In this document: one piece after another, positions 52,274 through 61,696 of the stretch
Layout of the letters: every line of letters starts with the position of its first letter
How positions within the stretch are numbered: position 1 is the stretch's first letter
DNA from: Novosphingobium resinovorum
GTDB lineage: Bacteria; Pseudomonadota; Alphaproteobacteria; Sphingomonadales; Sphingomonadaceae
Reading direction: 5' to 3'
DNA length: 64,000 nucleotides
Assembly: GCF_027922145.1 (NCBI RefSeq)
Contig: NZ_BSFC01000043.1
Location: forward strand, 1-64,000
The notes under the pieces: model-generated
What the model was told of the DNA's origin: nothing
The model's database searches: none
Seen by the model: the letters and a program-made list of their open reading frames with translations, nothing else
Made by a program: the position numbers and the translations under genes

Positions 52274-53278
52274 TCACCGCTTGGCAGGGTCCGGCGCGAC
52301 TGGCCGGTAGGGGGTAACGTCGAAGAGGAAGCTGTCGAGGATGTCGGCGAAGCGACCCGGCACTTCCAGCGGCGGATAATGTCCCACGTCCGGCAGGATC
52401 AGCGTCGATACCTGAGCATGGACCAGAGCATCGCGGAGGACCGCTGCACTCTCGACCGGCAGGACCGGATCGCGGGCGCCCCAGACAAGCAGCACCGGCG
52501 CAGTCACCTTCGCCAACGCGTCGGCGGTCAGCGCCGGATCGTCGAGCGCTGCGACGATGGCCAGCCTGTCGGGCGCGGCGGGGCGGCGGTTCATGTCGTA
52601 GTATTCGTCGACGAGCCGGTCGTCCGCGCGGCCGGGCTCTCCGGTGTAGAAATCGAAGTAGGCCCGCCAGTAGGAGCGCGGGCGGAAGATCTTGCTCTTG
52701 CGTCCGGTGGCCGGAGTGGAGGCGGCGATTTCCCTCGCCAGCGCGGCGCTGAGCGCCATGCCTTTGCCGTCCGCGCGGCCGGTGGGCGTGTTGGACAGGA
52801 TCAACCGCTCGACCCGCCCCGGATTGCGCGCCGCGTAGTAGAACGAGATTGCACCGCCGCTCGATACCCCGGCAAGGTTGGCGCGTTCGACCTTGAGGGT
52901 CTCAAGCAGCGCCTCCAGCACCAGTACGGGATAGAGCGGGCGGTCGTAGAGTACACGTGGCGGGGCGCCCGACAGGCCCATGTTCGGCTCATCCCACGCG
53001 ATCACGCGGTAGCGGCGGCTCAGACGCTCGATCATGGGCGCGAACGTGCGCAGCGACGAACTCGACCCATGCGTGAGGACCAGTACGGGGCCGGAGCCGA
53101 CATCGACATAGTGGATGCGCGTGCCGAGCAGGTCGATGAACTTCGATTGCGGAAGGCGGTAGCGGCTTTCCAGTTCGGCGACCGGGATCGGGTCGGGGCT
53201 GGCGATGGTTTCCTGCGCGCAGACGGGGGCGATCGTGAGCGAGAGCGCGCAGAACGCGCCGAGCACGGCGTGTTTCAT
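52274..53278 (-). CDS. Exported alpha/beta hydrolase, copy 1
   Basis: 334 residues. Signal peptide (LGAFCALSLTIAPVCAQ), then an alpha/beta-hydrolase fold: VLVLTHGSSSSLRTF (oxyanion region), DEPNMGLSGAPP, nucleophile elbow GVSSGG, VTAPVLLVWGARDPVLPVE and the C-terminal histidine in VGHYPPLEVPG. Periplasmic hydrolase of an ester, lactone or similar. Start fixed by ATGA overlap with the upstream hydrolase gene. Paired with a paralogue and followed by an LLM monooxygenase, suggesting successive steps of one pathway. Confidence 0.88.
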   Translation of the reverse strand: MKHAVLGAFCALSLTIAPVCAQETIASPDPIPVAELESRYRLPQSKFIDLLGTRIHYVDVGSGPVLVLTHGSSSSLRTFAPMIERLSRRYRVIAWDEPNMGLSGAPPRVLYDRPLYPVLVLEALLETLKVERANLAGVSSGGAISFYYAARNPGRVERLILSNTPTGRADGKGMALSAALAREIAASTPATGRKSKIFRPRSYWRAYFDFYTGEPGRADDRLVDEYYDMNRRPAAPDRLAIVAALDDPALTADALAKVTAPVLLVWGARDPVLPVESAAVLRDALVHAQVSTLILPDVGHYPPLEVPGRFADILDSFLFDVTPYRPVAPDPAKR

Positions 53279-54306
53279 CGTGTGCAGTCCTGTACTGTGC
53301 CGGCAGGCGGACGGGCGGCCTTGCCGCTGTCGGCATCGAGGAACCAGGCGATGTCCTCGGCGGCGTGCGGAGCCTCGATCGGCAGGAAATGGCCTGTACC
53401 GGGAAAACTGACCATTAGCCGGCGGGAGGCGCCGACCGTGCGTGTCACCTCGCAGCCCACCGAAACCGGGAGCATGGACCCGGCCCCGCCCCAAAGCACG
53501 AGCGTCGGTACGCGGACCGAGCCCAGCTGCTGCGCGGTCGTCTGCGATCGCTTGCCGTAATCGCTCGCTTCAAAGCGCAGGGCGCTGGTGAACTGGTCCA
53601 GCGTCGCCCCATTGCCGGGCTTGCGGTGCATGTCGTAGGTCTGCTGCACCAGATCGTCGGTGAGGACGGACTTGTTGGCGATCAGGCGGTTCAGGAGGTA
53701 GCGGTAGAACGCCTTGGGCCGGTAAATCGGCCGGAACAGGGTGTTCTCCAGAAAGCCCAGCATGGCCGAGGTCTTCGGCTGCAAGCCGGGTGGGATCGGC
53801 ACCAGCGGCGCGTTCACCAGGATAAGGCTTTCCACCTGATCGGGATGCGCCAGCGTATAGCGCATGGCGATCGCGCTGCCGGTAGAGATGCCGCCGATAC
53901 TGAAGCGCTTCAGGTGTTCGTGCCGGGCTAGGAGGGCGATCAGCTGCTCGACGCGGCGGGGGCTGTACTGGCCGGTGCGGTCGGGGCCGGAGAGGCCGTA
54001 AGGCGGCATGTCGATGCGGATCACGCGGTGGTCGCTGGCGAGCCGCTGCGCCCAGGCATCCCAGATACGCAGCGACTGGTAGTGCCCGTGGATGAGCATG
54101 ATGACAGGCCCGGAGCCCCGGTCGTCGATGTGAAGTTGCACCCCGTCTAGCGACACGTAGCGGGAATGCGCGGTCTGGTAGCGGTGGCGCAAATCCTCCA
54201 GCGAAATGGCGAAGGCGCCCGTCCGCGCAGCGAGGGCGAAGGCGCCGAACCCCACTGCAAGCAGTGTCAGCGCCGCGATCCCGGCCATGACCGGACGTTT
54301 CAGCAT
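53275..54306 (-). CDS. Membrane-anchored or exported alpha/beta hydrolase, copy 2
   Basis: 343 residues. N-terminal hydrophobic helix (VMAGIAALTLLAVGFGAFAL), then VIMLIHGHYQSLRIWDAW, DMPPYGLSGPD, nucleophile elbow GISTGS, PTLVLWGGAGSMLPVSVG and a histidine in PGTGHFLPIEAP. It is a close paralogue of the downstream hydrolase, with which it overlaps by 4 bp. Probably anchored by its N-terminal helix on the periplasmic side. Start at 54306 because it directly precedes the hydrophobic helix. Confidence 0.87.
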   Translation of the reverse strand: MLKRPVMAGIAALTLLAVGFGAFALAARTGAFAISLEDLRHRYQTAHSRYVSLDGVQLHIDDRGSGPVIMLIHGHYQSLRIWDAWAQRLASDHRVIRIDMPPYGLSGPDRTGQYSPRRVEQLIALLARHEHLKRFSIGGISTGSAIAMRYTLAHPDQVESLILVNAPLVPIPPGLQPKTSAMLGFLENTLFRPIYRPKAFYRYLLNRLIANKSVLTDDLVQQTYDMHRKPGNGATLDQFTSALRFEASDYGKRSQTTAQQLGSVRVPTLVLWGGAGSMLPVSVGCEVTRTVGASRRLMVSFPGTGHFLPIEAPHAAEDIAWFLDADSGKAARPPAGTVQDCTR

Positions 54307-54413
54307 GTCCCGTGTTTCCCCGCCTTCATGCCCCGGACTATGCGGAGGGCACCGGTCATCGCCCAATCGAAAGCGCGCGCGCAGTCATGCCCAAATCGTA
54401 TGGGAGATGGCTC

Positions 54414-55298
54414 TCACAGCGCCTCGTGCAGCCGCTTGATCACCACGCGCAGGGCGCCGCTCATGTAGGTCCGCCGCCGGGTGATGACGCAAAGCGTCGC
54501 CTCGACGCGGCGCATGTCGGCGGAGACTTCCTGCAATCGCCCGTCGGCTAGGCAGTCGGCGATCTCGGTACGGGCCATCAGGCCGATGAGGTCGGCGTGG
54601 AGCAGCAACTGCCGCAGCATCGCGGGCGAGGAACTGCGGACGCGGATGTTGTGGTCCTCGTCCTCCAGCCCCAGAAGTCCGCGGTAGAATGCCTCGGCAT
54701 TGGGCTGGTTGAAGATCGCCCAGGGCCAGCGGGCCAGTTCTCGCGCAGGCATCACGCCGCGTTCGAGGATCGGGTGCCTGCGTCGCGCGACGAGCACCAG
54801 GTCGAGCCGGGTGAGCGGCCGGAAGTTGAGGTCGCCGCTGTCGAGGTCGGGGCGCAAAGTGTCGATGATCGCATCGAGTTCCCCGCGCCGCAGCCGCGCG
54901 AACTGCGTCTCGGGCACGTCGAAGTCCAGCGAAAGCGTGATGTTTTCCGCCGAAACCGCCATTTCCGCGCAGGCCTGCGCAATGCGCGGGTCGGTCGCGG
55001 TGGAGCCGATGCCGAGGCGGACATGGCCCAAACCGCCCGCCCGCATGGCGCCGACATCCTCGATCGCCTGGTCGAAGCCGTGGAGGATCGAGCGGGCATG
55101 GGCCGCCAGCAATTCCCCGTATCGGGTGGGCAGGACGCCGCGATGGCCGCGCTCGAACAGGTCGACGCCGAGCTGCTCCTCCAGCGTGCGGATACTGCGC
55201 GAAAGCGTGGGTTGCGTGATGTTCTGCGCGGTCGAGGCGAGGGTCATCGAGCCCGTCTCCACCGCCGCCAGGAAGTGTCGCAATTGCCGGATCTGCAT
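54414..55298 (-). CDS. LysR-family regulator, copy 1 of the cluster
   Basis: 294 residues. HTH at the start (MQIRQLRHFLAAVETGSMTL, then QNITQPTLSRSIRTLEEQLG), followed by the effector domain. It is divergent from the GPH-type transporter gene (131-bp gap) and lies just upstream of the two hydrolase genes on its own strand. Probably regulates both directions in response to a pathway intermediate. Start at 55298 by homology of the MQIRQLRHF beginning. Confidence 0.9.
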   Translation of the reverse strand: MQIRQLRHFLAAVETGSMTLASTAQNITQPTLSRSIRTLEEQLGVDLFERGHRGVLPTRYGELLAAHARSILHGFDQAIEDVGAMRAGGLGHVRLGIGSTATDPRIAQACAEMAVSAENITLSLDFDVPETQFARLRRGELDAIIDTLRPDLDSGDLNFRPLTRLDLVLVARRRHPILERGVMPARELARWPWAIFNQPNAEAFYRGLLGLEDEDHNIRVRSSSPAMLRQLLLHADLIGLMARTEIADCLADGRLQEVSADMRRVEATLCVITRRRTYMSGALRVVIKRLHEAL

Positions 55299-55429
55299 GG
55301 TCTTCCGATTCCCCGAGCATACGTTTTGTGCATGGAAGAAGCCGTGCTTTCGATTTCCCGGGCCAGCGCCGTGTCCGTAGTCTCCGGCTGGTAGGCAGTC
55401 CGTGGCGGACCTGTGAGGCGGGGGCGCTC

Positions 55430-56821
55430 TTGACCGAAATAGCGGCACTCAACGGCACTCAAGGTGTACCTGGCGGCACCAGGCGCATACCGATCACGAC
55501 CAAAGTGGGCTGGGCGTTCGGTTCGGCGGGCAGCACGACCGTGCTCTACGTCGTCAACGTCATCCTGATGTATTACCTGGTGACCGCGACCGGGATGGAC
55601 CCCGCCCTCGCGGGCTCGTTCATGCTGGCCGGGCGGATCTACGACGGCATCGCCGACCTGCTGATCGGACAGGGCAGCGATCGTACCCGCAGCCGCTGGG
55701 GACGGCGGCGACCGTGGATGGCGGCGGGTGCCTTGCTGAGCGGCCTCGGCATGGCCTGGCTGTTCTCGGGCAGCGGGGCGGGCGGTTCGCAGGCGGTCAT
55801 GGTGATGGGCGCGCTGCTGCTGACCTTCACCGGCTATTCTGCTTTCGCGATTCCCTCTTCCGCGATGCCCGCCGAGATCACCGACAGCCCGCAGGAGCGG
55901 ACCTCGCTGATGGCCTGGCGGACGTTCTTCATCCAGCTTGCCGCGCTGGCGGGGGGAGCGTTGGCCCCGGCGATGATCGCGTGGGGCGGCAGTTCCGCCG
56001 ATGCCTTCGCGCGGATGGGCTATTGCATGGCCGCCTTCATCTTCGTGAGCATGGCCGTCGCGGTCGTCGCGACGGGTGGCCTGCGCGAGCACCCTGTCGA
56101 GCATGAGCGCGGCTCCGCACTCGCCGGGTTCGCGCAGCTTTTCGCCAACCGCCCGTTCATCGTCCTGCTGGGCGTCAAGTTCTGCGGCTTCATCGCCTCG
56201 GCGGCGGTGGGCGCGACCGGGCTGTTCTTCATGCGCGACATCCTTGCGCGCGGAGAGACCGGCATGGCGCAGTTCGCGCTGGCGAGCGGCGTGGTCGGCA
56301 CCATGAGCGTGCCCGTCTGGCGCCAGATCGCCCGCTTCGCGCCCAAGCCGGTGATCTGCGCGGCGGCGCTGGTGCTTTCGGCCGCGATCAGCCTGAGCTG
56401 GCTCGCGGCCTCCCCGGCCGAGGGCGATGCCCTGTTCCTGCTGCGCGGCGGCTTTGCCGGTTTCGCGACGACGGGAACGCTGCTGATGACGCTGTCCATG
56501 TTGCCGGACACCATCGCCTTCGGGGTGCGCCGCAGCGGGCTGCGCAAGGAGGGGCTCTACGCCGCTTTCTTCGAGTTCTTCCAGAAGGCCGCCTTCGCCC
56601 TCGCGCCGTTCCTCGTCGGACTGTTCCTGCAGGCGAGCGGCTACCGTTCCGGGACCGGCGCCGCGCTGGTGCAGAGCGAGGCCGCGCGCGAGGCGGTGCG
56701 CCTGTCGATGGCGGCGATCCCGGCGGTCGCGCAAGTGGCCGGGATCGTCCTGCTCCTGTTCTACCGGATGCCTGCTGAGAATTTGGCTGAACCGGCGCCC
56801 GCGCCGCACGAGGAAAACTGA
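55430..56821 (+). CDS. MFS transporter, GPH-type, in the catabolic cluster
   Basis: 463 residues starting from TTG at 55430, which has a GAGGCGGGGG stretch upstream; there is no good ATG before the first helix. Twelve membrane helices. GPH features: FGSAGSTTVLYVVNVILMYY, ADLLIGQGSDRTRSRWGRRR in the 2-3 loop, SPQERTSLMAWRTFFIQLAA, and the C-terminal ALVQSEAAREAVRLSM. It would take up the compound brought in by the TonB receptor at 59 kb. Directly followed by the second LLM monooxygenase gene (6-bp gap). Confidence 0.85.
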   Translation: MTEIAALNGTQGVPGGTRRIPITTKVGWAFGSAGSTTVLYVVNVILMYYLVTATGMDPALAGSFMLAGRIYDGIADLLIGQGSDRTRSRWGRRRPWMAAGALLSGLGMAWLFSGSGAGGSQAVMVMGALLLTFTGYSAFAIPSSAMPAEITDSPQERTSLMAWRTFFIQLAALAGGALAPAMIAWGGSSADAFARMGYCMAAFIFVSMAVAVVATGGLREHPVEHERGSALAGFAQLFANRPFIVLLGVKFCGFIASAAVGATGLFFMRDILARGETGMAQFALASGVVGTMSVPVWRQIARFAPKPVICAAALVLSAAISLSWLAASPAEGDALFLLRGGFAGFATTGTLLMTLSMLPDTIAFGVRRSGLRKEGLYAAFFEFFQKAAFALAPFLVGLFLQASGYRSGTGAALVQSEAAREAVRLSMAAIPAVAQVAGIVLLLFYRMPAENLAEPAPAPHEEN

Positions 56822-56827
56822 CGCGTC

Positions 56828-57892
56828 ATGTCGATCGAGATCATCGGGACTTTCAACCATCGCGAATCCTCGGAGGCGAACCCGCGTCCGATGGGCATCG
56901 TCGAGCCCGACTTCATCGCCCGCCTCGCCGCCGCGTTCGAGGCGGCGGACTTCGACCGCGTGCTGATCGCGCAGGCGGCGACGTGGCCCGACGGCGTGGT
57001 CTTCGCCACGCACCTTGCCGGGATCACCAAACGGCTCAGGTTCATGATCGCGCACCGCCCCGGCTTCGTCGCGCCGACGCTGGCCGCGCGCCAGTTCGCC
57101 ACGCTCGACCGGCTGAGCGAGGGGCGGGTGGGCGTCCATGTCATCTCCGCCCCCAGCGACACCGAGACGCAGGCCGACGGCGATTTCCTAACCCGCGACG
57201 AACGTCACGCCCGCAGTGCTGAATATATTCCGCTGCTGCGCAGGACATGGAGCGGCGAGCGGTTCGATCACGACGGCACGTTCTATACCTTGCGCGGCGC
57301 GCGCTCCGAAGTGGTGCCGGTGCAGGCGGGCGGCATCCCGGTGTTCTTCGGCGGCCAGTCCCCGCGCGCACTGGAAGTCGCGGGGCAGCACGCCGACGTC
57401 TACGCCTTCGGCATAGACCGGCTGGAACCCAGCGCCGCACTGATCGCATCGGTACGTCAAGAGGCGCGTAAGGCCGGTCGGACAGTCGATTTCTGCATGT
57501 CCACCCGGATCATCGTCGGCCGTACCGAGGGCGAGGCATGGGACAAGGCGCAGGCGGTGCTGGAGGACGTGCGCCGGGGCGTCGAGGACATGGCGCAAAA
57601 GGGCGGTCAGCCCGGCGTCCTCGGCAAGAACGAACTGGCCGAAGCGCGCGCCCGCGAAGGCGACGTGCTGGACGAGCGGCTCTGGGTGGGCATCGCCCGC
57701 GCCACCGGGTTCCAGAAGGCCGCCAGCACGATCGTCGGCACGCCGGACTCGGTCGCCGCCAGCCTGCTCGCCTATCACCGGCTTGGCGTGAACCGCTTCC
57801 TGATCAGCGGCTTCGATCCGATCGCCGACGTCCTGCACCTTGGCGAGCACCTGGTGCCGCGCCTGCGCGCTTTCGCCGCGCTGGCCGCCTGA
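56828..57892 (+). CDS. LLM-class flavin-dependent monooxygenase (SsuD-like), copy 2
   Basis: 354 residues, paralogous to the protein at 51190. It shares FMIAHRPGFVAPTLAARQFA, followed by LDRLSEGRVGVHVI. Further family signatures are VFFGGQSPRALEVAGQHADV and RFLISGFDPIADVLHLGEHL. Six bases after the transporter gene, so co-transcribed. An FMNH2-dependent oxygenase, cytosolic, acting on an imported substrate. The two copies bracketing the cluster may act on successive intermediates. No flavin reductase gene is in the window. Confidence 0.88.
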   Translation: MSIEIIGTFNHRESSEANPRPMGIVEPDFIARLAAAFEAADFDRVLIAQAATWPDGVVFATHLAGITKRLRFMIAHRPGFVAPTLAARQFATLDRLSEGRVGVHVISAPSDTETQADGDFLTRDERHARSAEYIPLLRRTWSGERFDHDGTFYTLRGARSEVVPVQAGGIPVFFGGQSPRALEVAGQHADVYAFGIDRLEPSAALIASVRQEARKAGRTVDFCMSTRIIVGRTEGEAWDKAQAVLEDVRRGVEDMAQKGGQPGVLGKNELAEARAREGDVLDERLWVGIARATGFQKAASTIVGTPDSVAASLLAYHRLGVNRFLISGFDPIADVLHLGEHLVPRLRAFAALAA

Positions 57893-57908
57893 GCCGGTGC
57901 GCGCGCAC

Positions 57909-58802
57909 TCATCCCGGAGGTTTGGAAAGTTCGCGGCGCAGCAGGTTGGCGAATTCCATGACGATCGGACGCAGCGGAATATCGGGGCGGTAGAGCAGCC
58001 CGGTCGCGCGCGGGACGGGCATGCCCTCTACTCGCAGCGCCTGCGCCCGGGCGCCGCTCATGTAGTCGTCCGGCATGATGCCGAGGCAGCCTTCGTCCTC
58101 GATCATTGCGCGCATCATCCTTGGGGAATCGGTGCGGAAAACCTGATCGGGAAAGCCCATGCCGCCATTGGCGAAGAAGCGATTCATGTCGAGATCCGCG
58201 TGGAGGCAGTTTAAATAAACCCAGCGCTCGCGCGTCAATTGTTCAAAAGTAATGGCATCATCTATGGCGCATAGGTGGTGCAGTTGTGCTGCATATAAAT
58301 GGGTTGTTGTAGTAAAAAGTCGCTCATAGGCGATGCCTGCCTGCATGCGGTCCGTCGGGACCATGCTGGCGATCAGTTCGACCCTGCCCTCCAGCACCAT
58401 CGGCACCAGATCCTCGATCATCCCGATCTTCAGATTGATCGACAGGTGGGGATAGCGCCGCGCGAACTCCGAGAGGATTTTCGGCAGTGCGAGGTCGGCC
58501 AGATGTGTGCCGATTCCGACGTTCAGCGCACCCCCCAGACCCTTCGCCAGCCGGGCGATGTCGGCCCTGGCATTGTCCGCTGTGGCGGTCAGCAGGTTGG
58601 CGTATTCGTAAAGCACGGAACCTGCCGAAGTCGGCTCAATTCCGTTGTTTCTGCGCACCAGAAGCGGCGTTCCAACGCTCGCTTCGAGGGCGTTCATGCT
58701 GCGCGTCAGGGCAGGCTGGGTGAGGTGCACCGCCTTGGCCGCGGCCGAGAACGAACGCTCCTCGATGATGGCGATCAGGTGGCGCAGCTGGCGAAGGTCC
58801 AT
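57909..58802 (-). CDS. LysR-family regulator, copy 2 of the cluster
   Basis: 297 residues. DLRQLRHLIAIIEERSFSAA, then AKAVHLTQPALTRSMNALEA give the HTH (residues 1-60), followed by the substrate-binding-like domain. Divergent from the TonB receptor gene at 58985. The gap holds the inverted repeat CATAAC-N5-GTTATG, a plausible LysR site. It converges on the second LLM gene with a 16-bp gap. Confidence 0.9.
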   Translation of the reverse strand: MDLRQLRHLIAIIEERSFSAAAKAVHLTQPALTRSMNALEASVGTPLLVRRNNGIEPTSAGSVLYEYANLLTATADNARADIARLAKGLGGALNVGIGTHLADLALPKILSEFARRYPHLSINLKIGMIEDLVPMVLEGRVELIASMVPTDRMQAGIAYERLFTTTTHLYAAQLHHLCAIDDAITFEQLTRERWVYLNCLHADLDMNRFFANGGMGFPDQVFRTDSPRMMRAMIEDEGCLGIMPDDYMSGARAQALRVEGMPVPRATGLLYRPDIPLRPIVMEFANLLRRELSKPPG

Positions 58803-58848
58803 CGTGCTCTCCGGGCGGCGGGACTCAGGGGTCCGGCCTCTGCAGTTT

Positions 58849-58865
58849 CATAACTGATGGTTATG
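58849..58865. promoter_or_regulatory. Candidate LysR operator before the TonB receptor gene
   Basis: CATAAC-N5-GTTATG inverted repeat containing a T-N11-A core, 47 bp from the LysR start codon and 120 bp before the receptor start. Fits a LysR recognition site. Confidence 0.5.
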
Positions 58866-58984
58866 GGCGGACAACCCAAATTCAATTGAATATCCGATTT
58901 TATCCTGAAAACTTCCGTTCCGAAGTCGTGCAATGAATCGAAGTTCATTGACACGCAAATTCCGAAAACAGGGAGAATACCAAG

Positions 58985-61387
58985 ATGCGTTCGAAATCGA
59001 AATGCTATGACTTTGGTGCATGCTGCACCGCGCTCATGCTCGTCATGGCCACTGCGCCTGCCGCGCAGGCCCAGGAAACCCCGGTTGCGCCGTCCGCTCC
59101 GCAGGCCGAAGCGGGCACCGACGGCGGGGTGATCATGGTCACCGCCCGTCGCCGCGAGGAGTCGCTGCTGGAGACCCCGGTGACGCTGTCGGTCATGACG
59201 GCGGCCAACCTCGCCAAGCTCAACGTCAACAACGTGCTGGACCTGCAGGCCTTCACGCCGGGCCTCTATGCGCAGCAGACCAGTTCGGGCCGCGTCGACC
59301 GCAGCTACAGCCAGATCGTCATCCGCGGCATCGCCGATCCGCTGAACCCGACCGTCTCGGTGTTTCTCGACGGTACGCCGGTCAACTTCGACGTCATCAA
59401 CAACCTCGGCAACGAAGTGTCGCGTGTCGAAGTGCTCAAAGGTCCGCAGAGCGCCGCCTTCGGCCGCCAGTCCTTCGCGGGCGCGATCAACGTGGTGACG
59501 CGTGATCCGGGCGATGCGTTCCGGTGGAACTTCGACGGCACTGCGGGCAGCTATTCGCTCTATGACATCAAGGCGAGCGTCGAGTTGCCGATCGTCAAGG
59601 ACGCCATCGGCCTGCGCATCGGCGGGCGCCGCTACGGCTTCGACGGGCAGTACACCAACCCCTACGACGGCAGCCGCCTCGGTGCGCAGCAGACCGAGAC
59701 GATCAACGGCACGCTGGTGATCAAGCCGTTCGACGGCCTGCGCCTCAAGGCTTTCGGCATGTATCTGGAGGACCATGACGGCGCGGGCGCGGCGGGCTTC
59801 TCCAGCCGTCTGCCGGTCAACACCTTCAACTGCAACGCGGGCGCCGCGCCGACCAACGTGAACAACTTCTACTGCGGCAAGATCCCGCAGTTCCCAACCA
59901 GCCAGATGGGCCAGAACCCGGCGACGCCTGCGTTCATCGACCAGGTCGTCAACAACTCGCTGGGACGCCTGAACCCGACCTACAAGGCGATCAACGACCA
60001 CGCGGGTCTGGAGCGCCGCGAGATCGTGACGAACCTTGCGGTGGACTTCACGATCCCCGGCACCGACATCGTGCTCTCGTCGCTGACCGGCTACAACAAG
60101 ACCCGTTTCCAGAGCAATCAGGACCTCGACGGGCGCGATACCAGCGGCATTCCCAACACCACGGTATCGACGATCCCCGGTTTCGTGGGCGATCCGTTCA
60201 TCAACTACCCGACCATGGCGATGTACAAGGAGCGCGCCGTCAGCCAGGAGTTCCGGGTCACTTCCGGCGCGAACCAGCCGCTGCGCTGGATGGTGGGCGC
60301 CAACTACTTCAAGGTCAGCAACCGCAGTTATACGGTCGCGCTCTATCCCAATACGATCCAGGTGTTCGGCGACGGCTCGCTCAATACGCTCGTCGACAAG
60401 AGCGTGTTCGGCAGCGTGTCCTACGACTTCTCGCCGCGTTTCACGCTGAACGCCGAAGGGCGCTACATCGAGGAGGAGCTGAAGGTCTACTTCCGCAACC
60501 CGCAGACCCTGCGCACCAGCGGCAAGTACAAGCGCTTCGTGCCCCGCGTGTCCGCGCAGTACAAGTTCACGCCGGACCTCATGGGCTACGCGACCTATTC
60601 GCGCGGGATGAACAAGGGCGGCTTCAACCTCTCGGTCCTGCCGCTGACCGCCGCTCAGCGCGCTTATCTGGAAGAGCGCGCCTCGGTCACCAACATCTAC
60701 AAGCCGGCCGTCATCGACAACTACGAACTGGGCCTGAAGGGCACCGTGGCGGATGTGTTCTCCTTCAGCGCGGCGGTCTTCTACGCCAAGTGGAAGGACC
60801 AGGCGATCACCAACAGCATCCAGGTCCCCAACGCCACCCCGGGCGCCAGCGACATCGGCGTCGGCGTGACCCAGAACACCGGCAGGAGCACGGTGAAGGG
60901 CGCCGAAATCGAGGGTAACCTCAAGGTGACCCATGCGCTGTCGCTCAACTTCAACGCCGGGTACAACAAGGTCGAGCTGGACACTTCGATCCCCTGCGCC
61001 TCGTGCGTGGCGATCACCGGCAACTCGACGGTGGCGGCGGGCGCGCAGAACCCTGCGGCTCCGGTGTTCACCAGCAACGTCGGCGCGGAATACGGCGTCG
61101 ACATCGGCGACGGCTACCGCTGGTTCCTGCGCGGCGACTATGCACACCGCAGCCGCATCTACACGACGTACGAGAACATCTCGTGGATCGGCGATGCCAA
61201 CAAGGTGAACGTGCGCACCGGTATTAGCAGCGAGCATCTCGACGTGCAGTTCTTCGTCAACAACGTGTTCAAAGACAAGAGCTACACCGGCGTCCAGACG
61301 ACGACGAGCCTGCTCGGCGGCAATGCGGTGGTGCTGTCGATGCCGGTCAAGCGCAACGGCGGCATCCGCGTGCGCTTCGGGTTCTGA
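58985..61387 (+). CDS. TonB-dependent receptor of the catabolic cluster
   Basis: 800 residues. Signal peptide ending PAAQA-Q near residue 28, then DGGVIMVTARRREESLLETP as the TonB box and plug start, NNVLDLQAFTPGLYAQQTSS and VEVLKGPQSAAFGRQSFAGA (plug), and a long barrel closing with GGIRVRFGF. The pattern is that of the FyuA/sphingomonad degradative type of receptor. It imports the cluster's substrate. Divergent from a LysR gene; a terminator hairpin follows the stop. A very long antisense frame on the other strand is only codon shadow. Confidence 0.92.
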   Translation: MRSKSKCYDFGACCTALMLVMATAPAAQAQETPVAPSAPQAEAGTDGGVIMVTARRREESLLETPVTLSVMTAANLAKLNVNNVLDLQAFTPGLYAQQTSSGRVDRSYSQIVIRGIADPLNPTVSVFLDGTPVNFDVINNLGNEVSRVEVLKGPQSAAFGRQSFAGAINVVTRDPGDAFRWNFDGTAGSYSLYDIKASVELPIVKDAIGLRIGGRRYGFDGQYTNPYDGSRLGAQQTETINGTLVIKPFDGLRLKAFGMYLEDHDGAGAAGFSSRLPVNTFNCNAGAAPTNVNNFYCGKIPQFPTSQMGQNPATPAFIDQVVNNSLGRLNPTYKAINDHAGLERREIVTNLAVDFTIPGTDIVLSSLTGYNKTRFQSNQDLDGRDTSGIPNTTVSTIPGFVGDPFINYPTMAMYKERAVSQEFRVTSGANQPLRWMVGANYFKVSNRSYTVALYPNTIQVFGDGSLNTLVDKSVFGSVSYDFSPRFTLNAEGRYIEEELKVYFRNPQTLRTSGKYKRFVPRVSAQYKFTPDLMGYATYSRGMNKGGFNLSVLPLTAAQRAYLEERASVTNIYKPAVIDNYELGLKGTVADVFSFSAAVFYAKWKDQAITNSIQVPNATPGASDIGVGVTQNTGRSTVKGAEIEGNLKVTHALSLNFNAGYNKVELDTSIPCASCVAITGNSTVAAGAQNPAAPVFTSNVGAEYGVDIGDGYRWFLRGDYAHRSRIYTTYENISWIGDANKVNVRTGISSEHLDVQFFVNNVFKDKSYTGVQTTTSLLGGNAVVLSMPVKRNGGIRVRFGF

Positions 61388-61414
61388 TCTTTCGAACATG
61401 GCATGATCGAAAGC

Positions 61415-61453
61415 CGTCCGGGAGCGAGCTATCGCTTCCGGACGTCGCTTTTT
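61415..61453 (+). terminator. Rho-independent terminator after the TonB receptor
   Basis: CGTCCGGGAGCGA / TCGCTTCCGGACG (13-bp stem, one G-T pair, 4-base loop), followed after TCGC by TTTTT. Confidence 0.85.
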
Positions 61454-61598
61454 CAGCGAAAATCCGCAGATCATACGCAAATACTATGCGGCCGCGGATT
61501 TGTTCGTCTCGAATTCCAACGCCGCACCATCCTAATGGCTCTGCTGCATTCGACTCGTCCCGCAGCCTTTGCGAGGCGAGCTTGCAGGAGCATTACCC

Positions 61599-61682
61599 AT
61601 GCAGGACATCCTCTGGATCGGCCTGACCCTCGCGTTGCTGGCGGCCAGTCTCGGCTACGTCGGCCTGTGCAACAAGGCGTGA
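61599..61682 (+). CDS. Small membrane peptide preceding kdpF
   Basis: 27 codons encoding one hydrophobic helix, MQDILWIGLTLALLAASLGY then VGLCNKA. A GCAGGAGC ribosome site lies 8 nt upstream, and kdpF starts 14 bp after the stop. Similar short peptides with a final Cys-containing tail occur upstream of kdpF in other proteobacteria, from memory. It may be an extra small subunit or a leader peptide of the Kdp potassium pump. Confidence 0.6.
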   Translation: MQDILWIGLTLALLAASLGYVGLCNKA

Positions 61683-61696
61683 GGGGCGCGACCGAC

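Noticed and set aside
58775..61480. 901-codon antisense frame opposite the cluster's TonB receptor
   Set aside because: Composition is only R/D/V/H-rich shadow sequence; it overlaps the terminator and LysR start and shows no recognisable motif.
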